DNA of 64,000 nucleotides from Stappia indica (GCF_009789575.1 NZ_CP046908.1:868001-932000); one strand, 5' to 3'; shown: positions 8,258-18,061, counted from the first letter of the stretch. The notes: generated by a model from the letters alone, not told the origin. Numbers and translations: made by a program.

Positions 8258-9541
8258 TTGTTTGAATCCGCGACGCTGCTCCTCGTCCTCTTGACGCCGC
8301 TGGCCATCGCGATCCTGCGTTCGCGGCGAACCACCGTCGCGGACTTTGTTCTCAACTCCAACAGAAGTTCGCTGCTCCAGACCATCGCCAGCATCGTCGG
8401 CGGCAATGTCGGCATCGGCACCTTCATCGCCATCTTCCTGTTTTCCAACGCCAGTCCGCTGATCGGCATTTCCCTGGCGGTGACTTACACGGCCGGGCTC
8501 CTGCTGTGCGCCCTGGTCGCGCCCCGGGTGCACCGGGCCTCGCGCGACAACGACGCATTCGGCCTTGTGGATTTCATCGCCTCGGCGCACGGCATCGGCA
8601 ATCCGGCATTGATCTGGCTTCCTGTCGCAGTGGTCTTCATGCTGCGCACCGTGGTTCAGGTCATGGCCCTGGCGGCAATCGTCGGCGCGGTCTTCCAGCT
8701 GCCCTTCGTGCAGGCGCTCGGTCTGTCGGCTCTGCTGGCATCGACCTATGTCGTCGTGGGGGGATACAAGGCGGCGACGGAGACCGACATCTTCCAGGTC
8801 GCCATCATCGTCACTGTGATGGTGCTCGCGCTCTTCGGACTGACGTTCGAATTCGACCGGGAGCGCGACTATCTCGACCTCGGCCCCTACAAGCCGATCC
8901 TGCTCCTCGGCATCTTTCTCTTCATTCCCTTGAGCCCGATCCTTGCCGTCGACAACTGGCAGCGCATCGCCACCGCGCCGTCGCCTCTCGTCGCCAGGCG
9001 CGCCTACATGATCGCGGCACTCATCTGTGGGGCGATCTACACGATCATCGTGATGGTGGCGCTGCAGACAGGCCCGGCAACGGATGTCCTGGAGCGGTTT
9101 CGAAACCTGATGCCCGGCGGCCAGAGATGGTTGGCGGATGCCATGTTCGCCGCCTGCATCATGTCGTCGATCGATACCTTCGTGATGCCGCTCGTCACGA
9201 CATTCGCCCGGAAAGGCCTTTCCCTGCGCTCCCTCAGGGCCCTGGTTGCGGGGCTCTTCCTGGTCGTCGCCACCGTCGCGCTGGCGATCGGCGACATCCT
9301 CTCCGGCATCATCGCCGCCTTCAACAGCCTCACCGTGTTCCTGCCTGCCGTGCTCGGAGCCCTTCTGCTCCGCAAGCCATCGCCTCGCGCGGCCGTCTCC
9401 TCGCTCTGTCTGGGCGTCGTGAGCACGCTGCTTCTTTCCACCGTCGACATCAATTCCGCGGCGCTGGCCGGGTTTCTGCTGAGCGCTGCGACCTACGGCC
9501 TGGTCCATTGGGTCGACCGGCGCCGCGCCTCACTCATTTGA
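8258..9541 (+). CDS. sodium:solute symporter-like membrane protein
   Basis: 427 residues with about eleven to twelve hydrophobic segments. The segment IVGGNVGIGTFIA (about 46-58) and the charged loop VVGGYKAATETDIFQ (about 166-180) resemble conserved parts of the SSS (SLC5) fold, so a Na+-coupled transporter or a transporter-like sensor is likely; the substrate is unknown. Translation appears to begin at TTG 8258 behind a GGGAG ribosome site. It follows the regulator gene by 60 bp on the same strand, suggesting co-transcription. Its TGA stop (9539-9541) lies inside the second copy of the 16-bp palindrome. Confidence 0.65.
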   Translation: MFESATLLLVLLTPLAIAILRSRRTTVADFVLNSNRSSLLQTIASIVGGNVGIGTFIAIFLFSNASPLIGISLAVTYTAGLLLCALVAPRVHRASRDNDAFGLVDFIASAHGIGNPALIWLPVAVVFMLRTVVQVMALAAIVGAVFQLPFVQALGLSALLASTYVVVGGYKAATETDIFQVAIIVTVMVLALFGLTFEFDRERDYLDLGPYKPILLLGIFLFIPLSPILAVDNWQRIATAPSPLVARRAYMIAALICGAIYTIIVMVALQTGPATDVLERFRNLMPGGQRWLADAMFAACIMSSIDTFVMPLVTTFARKGLSLRSLRALVAGLFLVVATVALAIGDILSGIIAAFNSLTVFLPAVLGALLLRKPSPRAAVSSLCLGVVSTLLLSTVDINSAALAGFLLSAATYGLVHWVDRRRASLI

Positions 9542-9545
9542 GTGA
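9530..9545. promoter_or_regulatory. palindromic operator copy 2
   Basis: TCACTCA-TT-TGAGTGA is a perfect palindrome in both 7-bp arms. It straddles the stop codon of the symporter-like gene and lies 215 bp upstream of the DUF3137 gene. That 215-bp gap holds no gene I can support and presumably contains the promoter and leader of the DUF3137-lemA pair. Confidence 0.65.
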
Positions 9546-9760
9546 CGTCTGGCGGAAAGAACCCTGATTGACTGGCTCCATGGTCGGAAACCTCGATCAG
9601 GGATCTACGCATGGGCTCTCCAGCACTCCCGGCAAATGGCAGGGGCATCCATTCCGGAGCCCGGGGTTCCGGCGCGGCTGCGCCCTGCCCCGCCCTGCGC
9701 CGTCGTGCGAGGCAGCCGCGGCGACGCGGCCGAGCGAGTTGAAGACAAGGACACATCGAC

Positions 9761-10738
9761 ATGCCCGGGGAAATTCCGCAGGTCTGGGACCCCTTCGTCG
9801 GCACGCGCGACGCCGAAGTTCAGCGCATCACACCGCCGACAGGCGGCCTGAACATCCCGGCCTGGGTCGGGCAGGCATTTCTGCTGCTTGCTCTCGCCGC
9901 GGTTGTCGGCATCGTGATCTCGATCTTCTGGCGGGATGCGGCATGGGTGGCCGTTCCGGCCCTGGTCGTATCCATCGCCGGGGTGATTTCGGTCGACTAT
10001 CTGGGCAAGGCGAAGGGCAAGCGCGATTGGCGCTTCTTCCGCATCGCCGAGGAAAACGACTGGTCGTTTCGGCTGATCGCCCCCGAAAGCCGGCGCAAGG
10101 TCAACGGCCGCACCGTCATCACGGTCGACCCGCTGGCCAGGCAGGCCTATGAGCGCATCGGCGCCCTGTGCCGGCCGCGCACCGGCCAACTCATCCCCTT
10201 GAAGTTCCAGGCGATGTACTGGGGCCGCACGCCCGACGAGATCCCGTTCTGGCTTGGCCTGCAGGAATACGAGGTCGATGCGTCGATGGCCGTCGAAGCG
10301 CTCAAGAAGGACGGTTTCAACAATCGCTCTGCACGGGGCAAGCTGTACAACATGGTCGTGAGCTATCGGCTCGACCGCGACACGGGCATCACCGCAAGCC
10401 TGCTGGCAGAAGCCTTCGACCGCGACGGCTGGCGCGACGTGAAGACCGAGTCCGCCGAGTTCAACGCCCGCTTCAAGATCGCGGTCGAGCCGGCGCCCGG
10501 ATCTCGGACCGACGCGCAGATGGCGCTGCTGCGGGCCCTGACCCCCGCCACCCAGGCCACGTTGATCGCCCTGGACGACCGCTACCGGCTTCAAATGATG
10601 ATCGACGGCGACACCATCCACCTCAGTGGAACCGACCGCATCATGAGCGAAGACGAAGCAGTCATCGCGGCGCACGTCAATGAACTCGTCAACGGTTTTG
10701 CTGCGGCTGCCGTTTCGTTCAAGCGCTTTGTCGAATAG
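9761..10738 (+). CDS. DUF3137-family membrane protein
   Basis: 325 residues. Two hydrophobic segments lie near residues 34-52 and 58-75, followed by a cytoplasmic domain with the DUF3137 pattern: FRIAEENDW, then EFNARFKIAVEP and RALTPATQATLIALDDRY near the C-terminus. The DUF3137-LemA gene pair is common in bacteria and its biochemical role is unknown. LemA follows 12 bp downstream, so the two are probably co-transcribed. The second copy of the palindrome lies upstream. I am confident in the family, not in a function. Confidence 0.8.
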   Translation: MPGEIPQVWDPFVGTRDAEVQRITPPTGGLNIPAWVGQAFLLLALAAVVGIVISIFWRDAAWVAVPALVVSIAGVISVDYLGKAKGKRDWRFFRIAEENDWSFRLIAPESRRKVNGRTVITVDPLARQAYERIGALCRPRTGQLIPLKFQAMYWGRTPDEIPFWLGLQEYEVDASMAVEALKKDGFNNRSARGKLYNMVVSYRLDRDTGITASLLAEAFDRDGWRDVKTESAEFNARFKIAVEPAPGSRTDAQMALLRALTPATQATLIALDDRYRLQMMIDGDTIHLSGTDRIMSEDEAVIAAHVNELVNGFAAAAVSFKRFVE

Positions 10739-10750
10739 CCGAGGCCTACG

Positions 10751-11326
10751 ATGTTTGAACTCCTGCTCATTCTTGCCGTTGCGGCAATCCTGATCGGCTA
10801 TATCGCTGTTTTCAACGGACTTGGGCGTGCGGTCACGCAGGTCGTCCAGGGCTGGGCGGGCGTCGAGGTGCAACTCAAGCGCCGCCACGACCTGGTTCCC
10901 GGACTGGTGTCTGCGGTGCGGGCGGCGCAAAAGCACGAGGTCGACGTTTTCGACCGGCTGCTTTCGGCGAGGGCGCAAGCCATGGCGGCCATCGCGAGTG
11001 CCGACAGGCAACAGATCGCGACCGCGGAAGCGGCCCTGGGCAGATCGCTCGGCAATCTCGTTGCCTACGCGGAGGACAATCCCGAGGTGACGGCGACGGC
11101 GAACCTGCAGACGCTTCAGCGGCAACTGGAGGAAACCGAGGACCAGATCGCCGCCGCGCGGCGCCTCTACAATGGCAACGTCCAGAACCTGAACGCTCGC
11201 ATCGTAACGTTTCCGGGCAATCTCGTTGCCTCCATTCATGGCTTCCGGCCGGCGCAACCCTTCGAGATGACCGGGCAGGAGAAGGCGGTGACCTATGAAG
11301 CGCCCATTCTCAAGCTCGACACGTAG
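10751..11326 (+). CDS. lemA: LemA family protein
   Basis: 191 residues, close to the usual LemA length. An N-terminal membrane segment (about 2-22) is followed by the characteristic VEVQLKRRHDLVPGLVSAV (about 39-57) and the coiled-helical bundle ending in RLYNGNVQNLNARIVTFPGN with ASIHGF. LemA proteins are N-terminally anchored helical-bundle proteins often associated with envelope stress or with DUF3137 and TPM proteins. Here it pairs with the DUF3137 gene just upstream. The gap to the next gene (11327-11514) carries the third palindrome copy. Confidence 0.9.
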   Translation: MFELLLILAVAAILIGYIAVFNGLGRAVTQVVQGWAGVEVQLKRRHDLVPGLVSAVRAAQKHEVDVFDRLLSARAQAMAAIASADRQQIATAEAALGRSLGNLVAYAEDNPEVTATANLQTLQRQLEETEDQIAAARRLYNGNVQNLNARIVTFPGNLVASIHGFRPAQPFEMTGQEKAVTYEAPILKLDT

Positions 11327-11441
11327 CCGGCCCGGACTGCTCCGTTCGTGCCGCCCGGCGGGATCGTCTCGACAGACGCAGCTCCTTCGAGGCGCGAGCC
11401 GTGTGCCCGAGTGAATTGGAAGGCCGCTCGATGACCGCCCG

Positions 11442-11457
11442 TCACTCATTTGGGTGA
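11442..11457. promoter_or_regulatory. palindromic operator copy 3
   Basis: TCACTCA-TT-TGGGTGA has one mismatch in the 7-bp arms and lies 57 bp upstream of the small secreted-protein gene, nearly the same spacing as copy 1 has to the 722-residue gene. TAGCCT at 11480-11485 could be the -10 box, which would centre the site near -42, a usual activator position. That promoter reading is inference. Confidence 0.6.
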
Positions 11458-11514
11458 CTGAGCCTCGGCGCCCGCGCGCTAGCCTTCGGTGACTGAAGCA
11501 TCCGGAGGCCTGAC

Positions 11515-12078
11515 ATGCACCGACTTCTGCCCATCCTGGTTGCGGCTCTCGCGTCGGCTTCGGCGACGGTGGCCCTGTCTTCCGAAGACGAAGCGAACCT
11601 CACAGACGCCCTGGCTCGGGATCCCGGGCTGAGCTTTGCCGCCTTGTTGCCCACCGCTATCGACGAGGCATCGGAAGATGCGTTCCGCAAGCGCCCGACC
11701 ATGGTGGTGAACGCGGACGGGGAACCGTTCCAGGTGTCTTTCGACATGTCCATGCCGGACTATCCGAATGTCACCATGACCCTCGCCATCAGCGAGGATG
11801 CGAGCTTTCTGAGGCTGATAGAGCGGATCTTTTCCATGGCGTCTGCCGGCGTCGTGCCCGGCGGCAACGCCGACACCGATTTCCCGGACGGTTTCGACTG
11901 TGTCGGCGATGTTCGCAGCCTCCTGATCTCGTGCCGCATGGGCACGGCCGGCATCCAGTTCTCGGCCAGCGATTACGCCGGCGGCAACTCGATCGACTAT
12001 GAGGCGACCAAGTCTCTTTTCGCGACATTGCCCATGGAAACCTACCGCCGCCTGTTCGGCCCCGCACAGGAAGAGTGA
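11515..12078 (+). CDS. small secreted protein of unknown function
   Basis: 187 residues with a short signal peptide (MHRLLPILVAALASASA) preceded by GGAGG. The mature part is acidic with no lipobox and has two cysteines (FDCVGDVRSLLISCRM) that could form a disulfide. No family is recognised. It is the first gene after the third palindrome copy and lies 80 bp before the signal peptide of the VWA protein; a GTG in frame with that gene at 12075 overlaps this stop, so the two are probably one operon. Confidence 0.65.
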   Translation: MHRLLPILVAALASASATVALSSEDEANLTDALARDPGLSFAALLPTAIDEASEDAFRKRPTMVVNADGEPFQVSFDMSMPDYPNVTMTLAISEDASFLRLIERIFSMASAGVVPGGNADTDFPDGFDCVGDVRSLLISCRMGTAGIQFSASDYAGGNSIDYEATKSLFATLPMETYRRLFGPAQEE

Positions 12079-12158
12079 CCCCAAGGCGGGCAGGACAGGC
12101 ACGCCGCCCTGCCCCGTCGCACCCGTTCCCGGCCCCCCGTTCGAAAGCGCCAGAACCG

Positions 12159-14987
12159 ATGACCGCCTCCCTGAAACGCATCTTCTCTCTGCTGACCGGC
12201 CTTTCGGCGGCCGCCCTTGCCATGCCGCCCGCCGCTGCGCAATCGCCGACCGCCGACACCATCATCGTGTTGGACGGCTCGGGCTCGATGTGGGGGCAGA
12301 TCGACGGCAGGACGAAGATCGAGATTGCCCGCGAGACCCTGTCGGGCGTGCTGCTCGACGTTCCGGCCTCGATGAACATCGGAATGATGGTGTATGGGCA
12401 CCGCGTGCGCGGCCGGTGCTCGGATATCGAGGAGGTCGTGCCGGTCGGCCCCGCCGGGCAGACGGTGCCGCGGATGATCGATGCGGCTGCCGCCGTCAAT
12501 CCGCGAGGCATGACGCCGCTTTCGGCGGCCGTCCGCCAGGCCGCGCAGACCATGCGGCATACCGAGCGGGCGGCGACGGTCGTGCTTGTGACCGACGGTA
12601 TCGAAACCTGCGACGCGGACCCTTGTGCGCTCGGCCGCGAGCTGGAGGCGGCCGGGATCGATTTCACGGCTCATGTCGTCGGGTTCGGGCTTTCCGGTGA
12701 CGAGGGCCGACAGGTCGCCTGCCTTGCCGAGAACACCGGAGGCCTCTACCTCGCCGCCGACGATGCCGAGGGCTTGAACGCTGCCCTGCGCCAGACGGTT
12801 GCGGTGGACGAGCGCGACTTCGTCGACGATGTCGCCCAGATCGAGCCGGCAGACAGCGATTTCGTCGACGAGGACCCCGCCGCCTCGCCGCGCCGCGTCG
12901 AGTTCATTCTTCGCGACACCGACGGGGGACCGCAGCTGACGATCCGGAACGTCCAGATGACCGTCGAGGCCGCTGGCGAAGGATCGTTCGAGGATTTCGA
13001 GCTCTACTACGAGGACCGCCCGTTCACCGCGGCCGGAACCTTCGTTCCGGGACGCTACATCGCCTATGTGACGCGAGAGGAATCGCGCAAAAACCAGATC
13101 CGCACACGCCTCGAATTCGAGGTCGAGCCGGGAGACGGCACCCAGACGATCGAGCGCACCATTGCCGCCCGGCTGCGCGTGAACACCTTCATCAACGCCG
13201 CCGAGCCCCTGGCGCCGGGGGAAACGGTTCGAAGCGGCGTCGCGGGATCGGGCGGCGCCTATTACTGGGCCTATCCGGTCGTCGATGGCGCGGTCGACGA
13301 GGCCAATGTCATCACCGACACGTCCGCCTCCTTCGACCGCACCCTCCCGCCGGGCACCTATCTGCTGCGCGGAACCTTTGCCCGCACGATCACCCGCGAG
13401 AAACTCGTCACCGTGAACGCGGGCGGGACCACGGAGCTCGATTTCGATTTCGGCCTCACCCGGGTCTATTTCGACGTCCGCGACGCCCAAGGCTTTCCCG
13501 CGGCCCGTCAGACGACATTCCTGACGGACCAGCCGACCGGGACGAGCCGCTCCATCTACTTCGCCAGCGGCTCCAGCTTCAGTTCCTCGGGCGATCCGGG
13601 GCCGTTCTTCCTTCCCAGGGGACTGTGGCGGGTCAATACGGGCGCGGAGGGCGGCGGCGCACGGCGGGCCGAGGTCATGGTGCGGGTGGACGGCAATGGC
13701 GGCGAACAGCGCCTGCGTCTCAGCGAAGGCCAGCGCCTGAGCGAACAGGACATCGCGGCAATGTCCGGCCCGGAACGCGGCCCAGGCTGCATCGCAAGAC
13801 GCGGCACCAGCAATGCCGCCAATGCCTGCCTCGTCGAAGAGGCGGACCTTTCGGGCGGCAGCGCTTCGCAGTCCGAAACGGTCGACGAGGCGGCCACCGA
13901 CGGGCCGGCAGATCCGAATGAGGGCAACGATCCGCAGCCCGGCCAGTCTGACGAGGCCGCGCCGTCGGACGGGGCGGCACTGCCTCCCGGCATCTACGGT
14001 GTCCTGCCGGGAGCCGACCACGCCTCGCTCGACAGCCAGCAGATCGCCAGGGCCGTCAACGCCTGCATGTTGCGCCCCTACATCGCCTATCCCGACGGAC
14101 TCCTCGTCGCGAAGACATTCGAGGCAGAGCTGGCGAACGCCGGCCGGTCACCGTATCGCATCGCCAATCACGCCTTCTGCACCCGCGGCGCGAACACGCT
14201 GCGCTGCGATGTGCGCGCCGGCGATATCGGCACAGGCGGGACCGGGAACCAGATCGTCGCGGCAATCTCGATATCGGACGAAGGCCATATCAACCTGGCG
14301 CCCGTGGATGGCAGCACCGGCTCGCTGTTCTATGCCTGCGTGCGTCCGGGCGGCGAAATCGATGTCGCCGAGACGCTTCCCGACGGTCGCCGGGCGATCG
14401 ACCACATCATGGCGCGAAGCGACGGCGGCCCGGAACTTTCCTATGCGGACGATGGCACCTATCGGGGACCCGCAGAGCCCGGAGCGCCGGCAGGCGCACC
14501 CGAGCCCGGCGGCGATTTCTCCGCCGTTGCCGGTCTCTACGGGTTCCTGAAACCGGATCAGGGCTACCCGCTGGCCGGCGACGCGTTGCTGGACAGATGC
14601 TATCTCGACGGCCTGGCCCTGTTTCCCGACGGACTGGCGCAGAACTTCAGGCCGAATTTCGGCACCCAGCCGCCCGCCGGAACCATCGATGCCGTCGAGC
14701 CGATCATGCACATGTACTGCCGGGGCACGGCAGACAGCGCAAAGTGCGATGCCCATCAGGGCGGCTATCCAGGCGCCGGAGGGAAACCGCAGCTCATCGA
14801 GATGACGACGGCGGCAGCCGATGCGCTCCGGCTGTGCCAGCCGGGCGAGCCGCCCGACCGCTGCAGGATTGCGCAGAAATGCGAAAACCCTCGTCAGGCT
14901 TTCGCCGGGGACCTTCCCGCGCCGGATGGCTCACCCTGGTTCGAACGCGTCCTGAACCGCAACGACGACGGCCCGGGGCTGCAGTAA
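12159..14987 (+). CDS. secreted VWA-domain protein with duplicated C-terminal modules
   Basis: 942 residues. The signal peptide (ending PPAAAQS) argues for this ATG; a GTG at 12075 would bury it behind 28 basic residues. A von Willebrand A domain spans about 34-215 with an intact metal site: DGSGS (39-43), Thr119 in GMTPLS and Asp146 in VTDGIETCD. A long beta-rich region follows, then a Gly/Pro/Asp-rich linker. Two related modules close the protein (about 610-690 GIYGVLPGAD..., and about 790-870 GLYGFLKPDQ...), each with AYPDGL or LFPDGL and a pair of cysteines around a short C-T-R or Y-C-R motif. VWA domains bind protein partners through Mg2+, so this is probably a periplasmic adhesion or assembly factor working with the neighbouring exported proteins; that is inference. 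Confidence 0.75.
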   Translation: MTASLKRIFSLLTGLSAAALAMPPAAAQSPTADTIIVLDGSGSMWGQIDGRTKIEIARETLSGVLLDVPASMNIGMMVYGHRVRGRCSDIEEVVPVGPAGQTVPRMIDAAAAVNPRGMTPLSAAVRQAAQTMRHTERAATVVLVTDGIETCDADPCALGRELEAAGIDFTAHVVGFGLSGDEGRQVACLAENTGGLYLAADDAEGLNAALRQTVAVDERDFVDDVAQIEPADSDFVDEDPAASPRRVEFILRDTDGGPQLTIRNVQMTVEAAGEGSFEDFELYYEDRPFTAAGTFVPGRYIAYVTREESRKNQIRTRLEFEVEPGDGTQTIERTIAARLRVNTFINAAEPLAPGETVRSGVAGSGGAYYWAYPVVDGAVDEANVITDTSASFDRTLPPGTYLLRGTFARTITREKLVTVNAGGTTELDFDFGLTRVYFDVRDAQGFPAARQTTFLTDQPTGTSRSIYFASGSSFSSSGDPGPFFLPRGLWRVNTGAEGGGARRAEVMVRVDGNGGEQRLRLSEGQRLSEQDIAAMSGPERGPGCIARRGTSNAANACLVEEADLSGGSASQSETVDEAATDGPADPNEGNDPQPGQSDEAAPSDGAALPPGIYGVLPGADHASLDSQQIARAVNACMLRPYIAYPDGLLVAKTFEAELANAGRSPYRIANHAFCTRGANTLRCDVRAGDIGTGGTGNQIVAAISISDEGHINLAPVDGSTGSLFYACVRPGGEIDVAETLPDGRRAIDHIMARSDGGPELSYADDGTYRGPAEPGAPAGAPEPGGDFSAVAGLYGFLKPDQGYPLAGDALLDRCYLDGLALFPDGLAQNFRPNFGTQPPAGTIDAVEPIMHMYCRGTADSAKCDAHQGGYPGAGGKPQLIEMTTAAADALRLCQPGEPPDRCRIAQKCENPRQAFAGDLPAPDGSPWFERVLNRNDDGPGLQ

Positions 14988-15025
14988 AACTGCCATGCAC
15001 TATGCCGAACGGAGATGGGTCTGAA

Positions 15026-16591
15026 TCATTCCCACTCGATGGTGCCGGGGGGCTTGGAGGTGATGTCGTAGGTGACCCGGTTGATGCCTTCGACCTCGTT
15101 GATGATCCGCGTCGCGGTCTCGCCGAGGAACTCGTGGGTGAAGGGGTAATAGTCCGCCGTCATGCCGTCGACCGAGGTCACCGCGCGCAGCGCGCAGGCA
15201 TAGTCGTAGGTCCGCCCGTCGCCCATCACGCCGACGGTGCGCACCGGCAGGATCGCCACGAAGGCCTGCCAGATCTCGTCGTAGAGGCCATGGCGGCGGA
15301 TCTGGTCGATATAGACCGCATCGGCCTTGCGCAGGATGTCGAGCTTCGCCCGCGTGATCTCGCCCGGGCAGCGGATCGCAAGGCCGGGCCCGGGGAACGG
15401 ATGGCGGCCGATGAAGCTGCCCGGAAGACCGAGCTCGCGCCCGAGCGCCCTCACCTCGTCCTTGAACAGCTCGCGCAAGGGCTCGACCAGCTTCAGCCCC
15501 ATCTTCTCCGGCAGGCCGCCGACATTGTGGTGGCTCTTGATCGTCACCGAGGGGCCGCCCGAGAAGGACACGCTCTCGATCACGTCCGGATAGAGCGTTC
15601 CCTGCGCCAGGAATTCGGCGCCGTCGATGCTGTTCGCATGCTTCTGGAAGACGTCGATGAAGAGCTTGCCGATGGTCTTGCGCTTCACTTCCGGGTCGCT
15701 GACGCCCTCCAGCGCCGACAGGAACAGCTCCTGCTCGTCGGCATGGATCAGGCGGATGTTGTAGTGGTCGCGGAACATGGTTACGACCTCCTCCGCCTCA
15801 CCGAGGCGCAGCAGGCCATGATCGACAAAGACGCAGGTGAGCTGGTCGCCGATCGCCTCGTGGATCAAAACCGCCGCGACCGAACTGTCGACGCCGCCGG
15901 ACAGGCCGCAGATGACTTTCTTGTCGCCCACCTGCTCGCGGATCTTGCGGATCGCCTCCTCGCGATAGGCGCCCATCGTCCAGTCGCCGGTAAAGCCCGC
16001 CAGCTTGACGAAGTTCTCGTAAAGCCGCTTGCCGTTCGGCGTGTGGTGCACTTCCGGGTGGAACTGCACGGCGAAGAACCGGCGCTGCGGGTCGGCGGTG
16101 ATGGCGAAGGGCGCATTGGGCGAGGTGCCGAACACCTCGAAGCCCGGGGCCAGTCGGCTGACATGATCGCCATGGCTCATCCAGACCTGCTCGCGTCCGC
16201 CGTCGAACCAGCCGTCGAGGAAGGGCAGTCGCTGCTCGGTCGGCGTGACATAGGCCCGGCCGAATTCCGCCGTGCCGCCGCCGCCGGAGATCTTGCCGCC
16301 TTCGACCTGGCCGCCGAGATCCTGCATCATCACCTGCTGGCCGTAGCAGATGCCGAGGATCGGCACGCCGAGCTCGTAGACGGAGGCCGGCGGGCGGGGC
16401 GATCCCTGGCGGGTCACCGAGTCCGGGCCGCCGGAGAAGATCACCGCCTTCGGCCGGAACTCGGCCAGAAAGTCGTCGGTGACGTTCTGGAAGGGATGGA
16501 TCTCGCAATAGACGTTCAGCTCGCGCAGACGCCGCGCGATGAGCTGGGTTACCTGCGAGCCGAAATCGATGATGAGGAGCTGGTCGGTCAT
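15026..16591 (-). CDS. guaA: GMP synthase (glutamine-hydrolysing)
   Basis: 521 residues, full length. The enzyme converts XMP to GMP using ATP and glutamine. The N-terminal class I amidotransferase has its nucleophile Cys82 in GICYGQQ and the His/Glu pair in QFHPEVHH. The ATP-pyrophosphatase part has the P-loop GLSGGVDSS, and the C-terminal dimerisation domain ends in [10 protein letters not shown]. It is a single gene converging on the VWA gene with 38 bp between stops; I see no strong terminator there. guaB lies about 5 kb away on the same strand but in a different transcription unit. Confidence 0.97.
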   Translation of the reverse strand: MTDQLLIIDFGSQVTQLIARRLRELNVYCEIHPFQNVTDDFLAEFRPKAVIFSGGPDSVTRQGSPRPPASVYELGVPILGICYGQQVMMQDLGGQVEGGKISGGGGTAEFGRAYVTPTEQRLPFLDGWFDGGREQVWMSHGDHVSRLAPGFEVFGTSPNAPFAITADPQRRFFAVQFHPEVHHTPNGKRLYENFVKLAGFTGDWTMGAYREEAIRKIREQVGDKKVICGLSGGVDSSVAAVLIHEAIGDQLTCVFVDHGLLRLGEAEEVVTMFRDHYNIRLIHADEQELFLSALEGVSDPEVKRKTIGKLFIDVFQKHANSIDGAEFLAQGTLYPDVIESVSFSGGPSVTIKSHHNVGGLPEKMGLKLVEPLRELFKDEVRALGRELGLPGSFIGRHPFPGPGLAIRCPGEITRAKLDILRKADAVYIDQIRRHGLYDEIWQAFVAILPVRTVGVMGDGRTYDYACALRAVTSVDGMTADYYPFTHEFLGETATRIINEVEGINRVTYDITSKPPGTIEWE

Positions 16592-16836
16592 GGGCAGCTA
16601 ATAGCCAAAGCGCCGCAGGTTTTGAACAGGAATCTTGCGCCGTCAGCCCTGCGTTTGCCGCAATGCCGCAATCTTGCCGGACGGCTGCGGATAACTGCGG
16701 GAACGGACGCAGGAACTTTGACCATCAGGACGAAGCACCCTACGCTCCCGCAATGACCTGCTATGCAGACCGCGCGGCCGAATCGCCGCTGTCGGACCGC
16801 AACGGCACTAGCGCGGCTCAGGAGCCCACCCGATCC

Positions 16837-18045
16837 ATGGCCTCATTCCTTTCGCCGCCCGAAGCCTCAGATGCTCTCATCGCGGCGGCCGCACGCGAAT
16901 CCGCCGGCGACTTCAACGGCGCCCTCGACATCTACCGTGCGCTGATGACCCGCGATCCGGAGGACTTCGAGGCCCGCTACCGCGCCGGCACCGCGATGAT
17001 GCGCAAGGGCGATCTCGACGAAGCGGTGACCTTGCTGCGCCAGGTGGTGTTCACCCGTCCCGAGCACGGCCCTGCCCGTGCCAATCTCGGCAATGCCCTG
17101 CTGCTGCTGGGGCGCTACGACCAGGCTCGCGAGGCGTTCCTCGCCGTGCTCGACTTCGACCGCGACAACCGCAACGCGCTCTATGGCCTGTCGACCATCC
17201 TGATCCGTTCGGGTCGCCACGCAGAAGCGGCCCCCCATGCGCGCCGCCTGCTCAAGGCGATGCCGGAAAGCGCCGCCGCCCTGACGCTGGATGCCGATGC
17301 CCAGGCGCCGCTCGGCAATGTCGCGGCCTCCATCGCCCAGTATCGCCATGCCCTGCGCCTCGACGAAGCCTATGTTCCGGCCCTGAAAGGGCTGGCTCGC
17401 ATCCTGTTCCGACAGGCGCGCCATGAGGAGGCCCTGGACGCGGCCACCCATGCGGTGGCGCGCGGGGCCGCCGATGCCGAAATCATGGCCCTGCTCGGAT
17501 CGATTCACCTGGCCGGCGAACGCTGGAGCGAGGCGATCGAGGCCTTTGCCGACGCACAGGAGCTGGAGCCCGACAACCCGGAGCATCCGATCCAACTCAG
17601 CCATGCCTGCCGCAAGGCGGGCGATCTTGCCGGCGCCCTGTCCAATGCCCGCGCCGCATGGGAGCTGGATGCCGACAACCGGGCTGCCGGAAATGCCCTC
17701 GGCACCGCCCTCGCCGCCGCCGGCGCCGGCCTGCAGGCCCGAAGCGTGCTGATGGCCGCCGGCCAGCGCGACCGTGTGCCCCAGGGGGTCTGGCGCGATC
17801 TCGACGTGCTGGTGCCGCAGCTTGAAAGACAGGCGGTGGAGCGGGCACAGGAAGCGGCAGACCGGGCCGAACGGCTGCTCGCCGAGCGCCAGCAACCGGC
17901 CGACCAGGTCCCTGCTGCGGAAGAGCTGTTCACCGAGCCCGCATCGGACGAGACGGGGGAGGCAAGACACGCCGAAGGCGAGACCGGCGACGAGGGCGAG
18001 AGACGGCGCGATCCGGAGAACCTGCCACTGTTCCCCGGCTTCTGA
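16837..18045 (+). CDS. tetratricopeptide repeat protein
   Basis: 402 residues from this ATG (an upstream ATG at 16753 would add 28 low-complexity residues; AGGAG lies 12 bp before the chosen start). From residue 10 to about 310 the chain is a run of TPR units, for example GDFNGALDIYRALMTRDPEDFEARY and GDLDEAVTLLRQVVFTRPEHGPARANLG. The last 90 residues are charged and probably disordered, with ERLLAERQQPADQ. No signal peptide is seen, so it is likely a cytoplasmic scaffold. It has no operon partner. Confidence 0.75.
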   Translation: MASFLSPPEASDALIAAAARESAGDFNGALDIYRALMTRDPEDFEARYRAGTAMMRKGDLDEAVTLLRQVVFTRPEHGPARANLGNALLLLGRYDQAREAFLAVLDFDRDNRNALYGLSTILIRSGRHAEAAPHARRLLKAMPESAAALTLDADAQAPLGNVAASIAQYRHALRLDEAYVPALKGLARILFRQARHEEALDAATHAVARGAADAEIMALLGSIHLAGERWSEAIEAFADAQELEPDNPEHPIQLSHACRKAGDLAGALSNARAAWELDADNRAAGNALGTALAAAGAGLQARSVLMAAGQRDRVPQGVWRDLDVLVPQLERQAVERAQEAADRAERLLAERQQPADQVPAAEELFTEPASDETGEARHAEGETGDEGERRRDPENLPLFPGF

Positions 18046-18061
18046 CACGCGAGCTCATCCC

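Noticed and set aside
9605-11449. Long antisense frame opposite the DUF3137 and lemA genes
   Set aside because: The sense strand encodes recognised families with ribosome sites; the antisense frame exists because of GC bias.
12075-12158. GTG start that would extend the VWA protein and overlap the preceding stop
   Set aside because: It would place 28 basic residues before a clear signal peptide; the ATG at 12159 is a better export start.
14597-16756. 719-codon plus-strand frame through guaA
   Set aside because: guaA on the other strand is unambiguous; this frame is its mirror.
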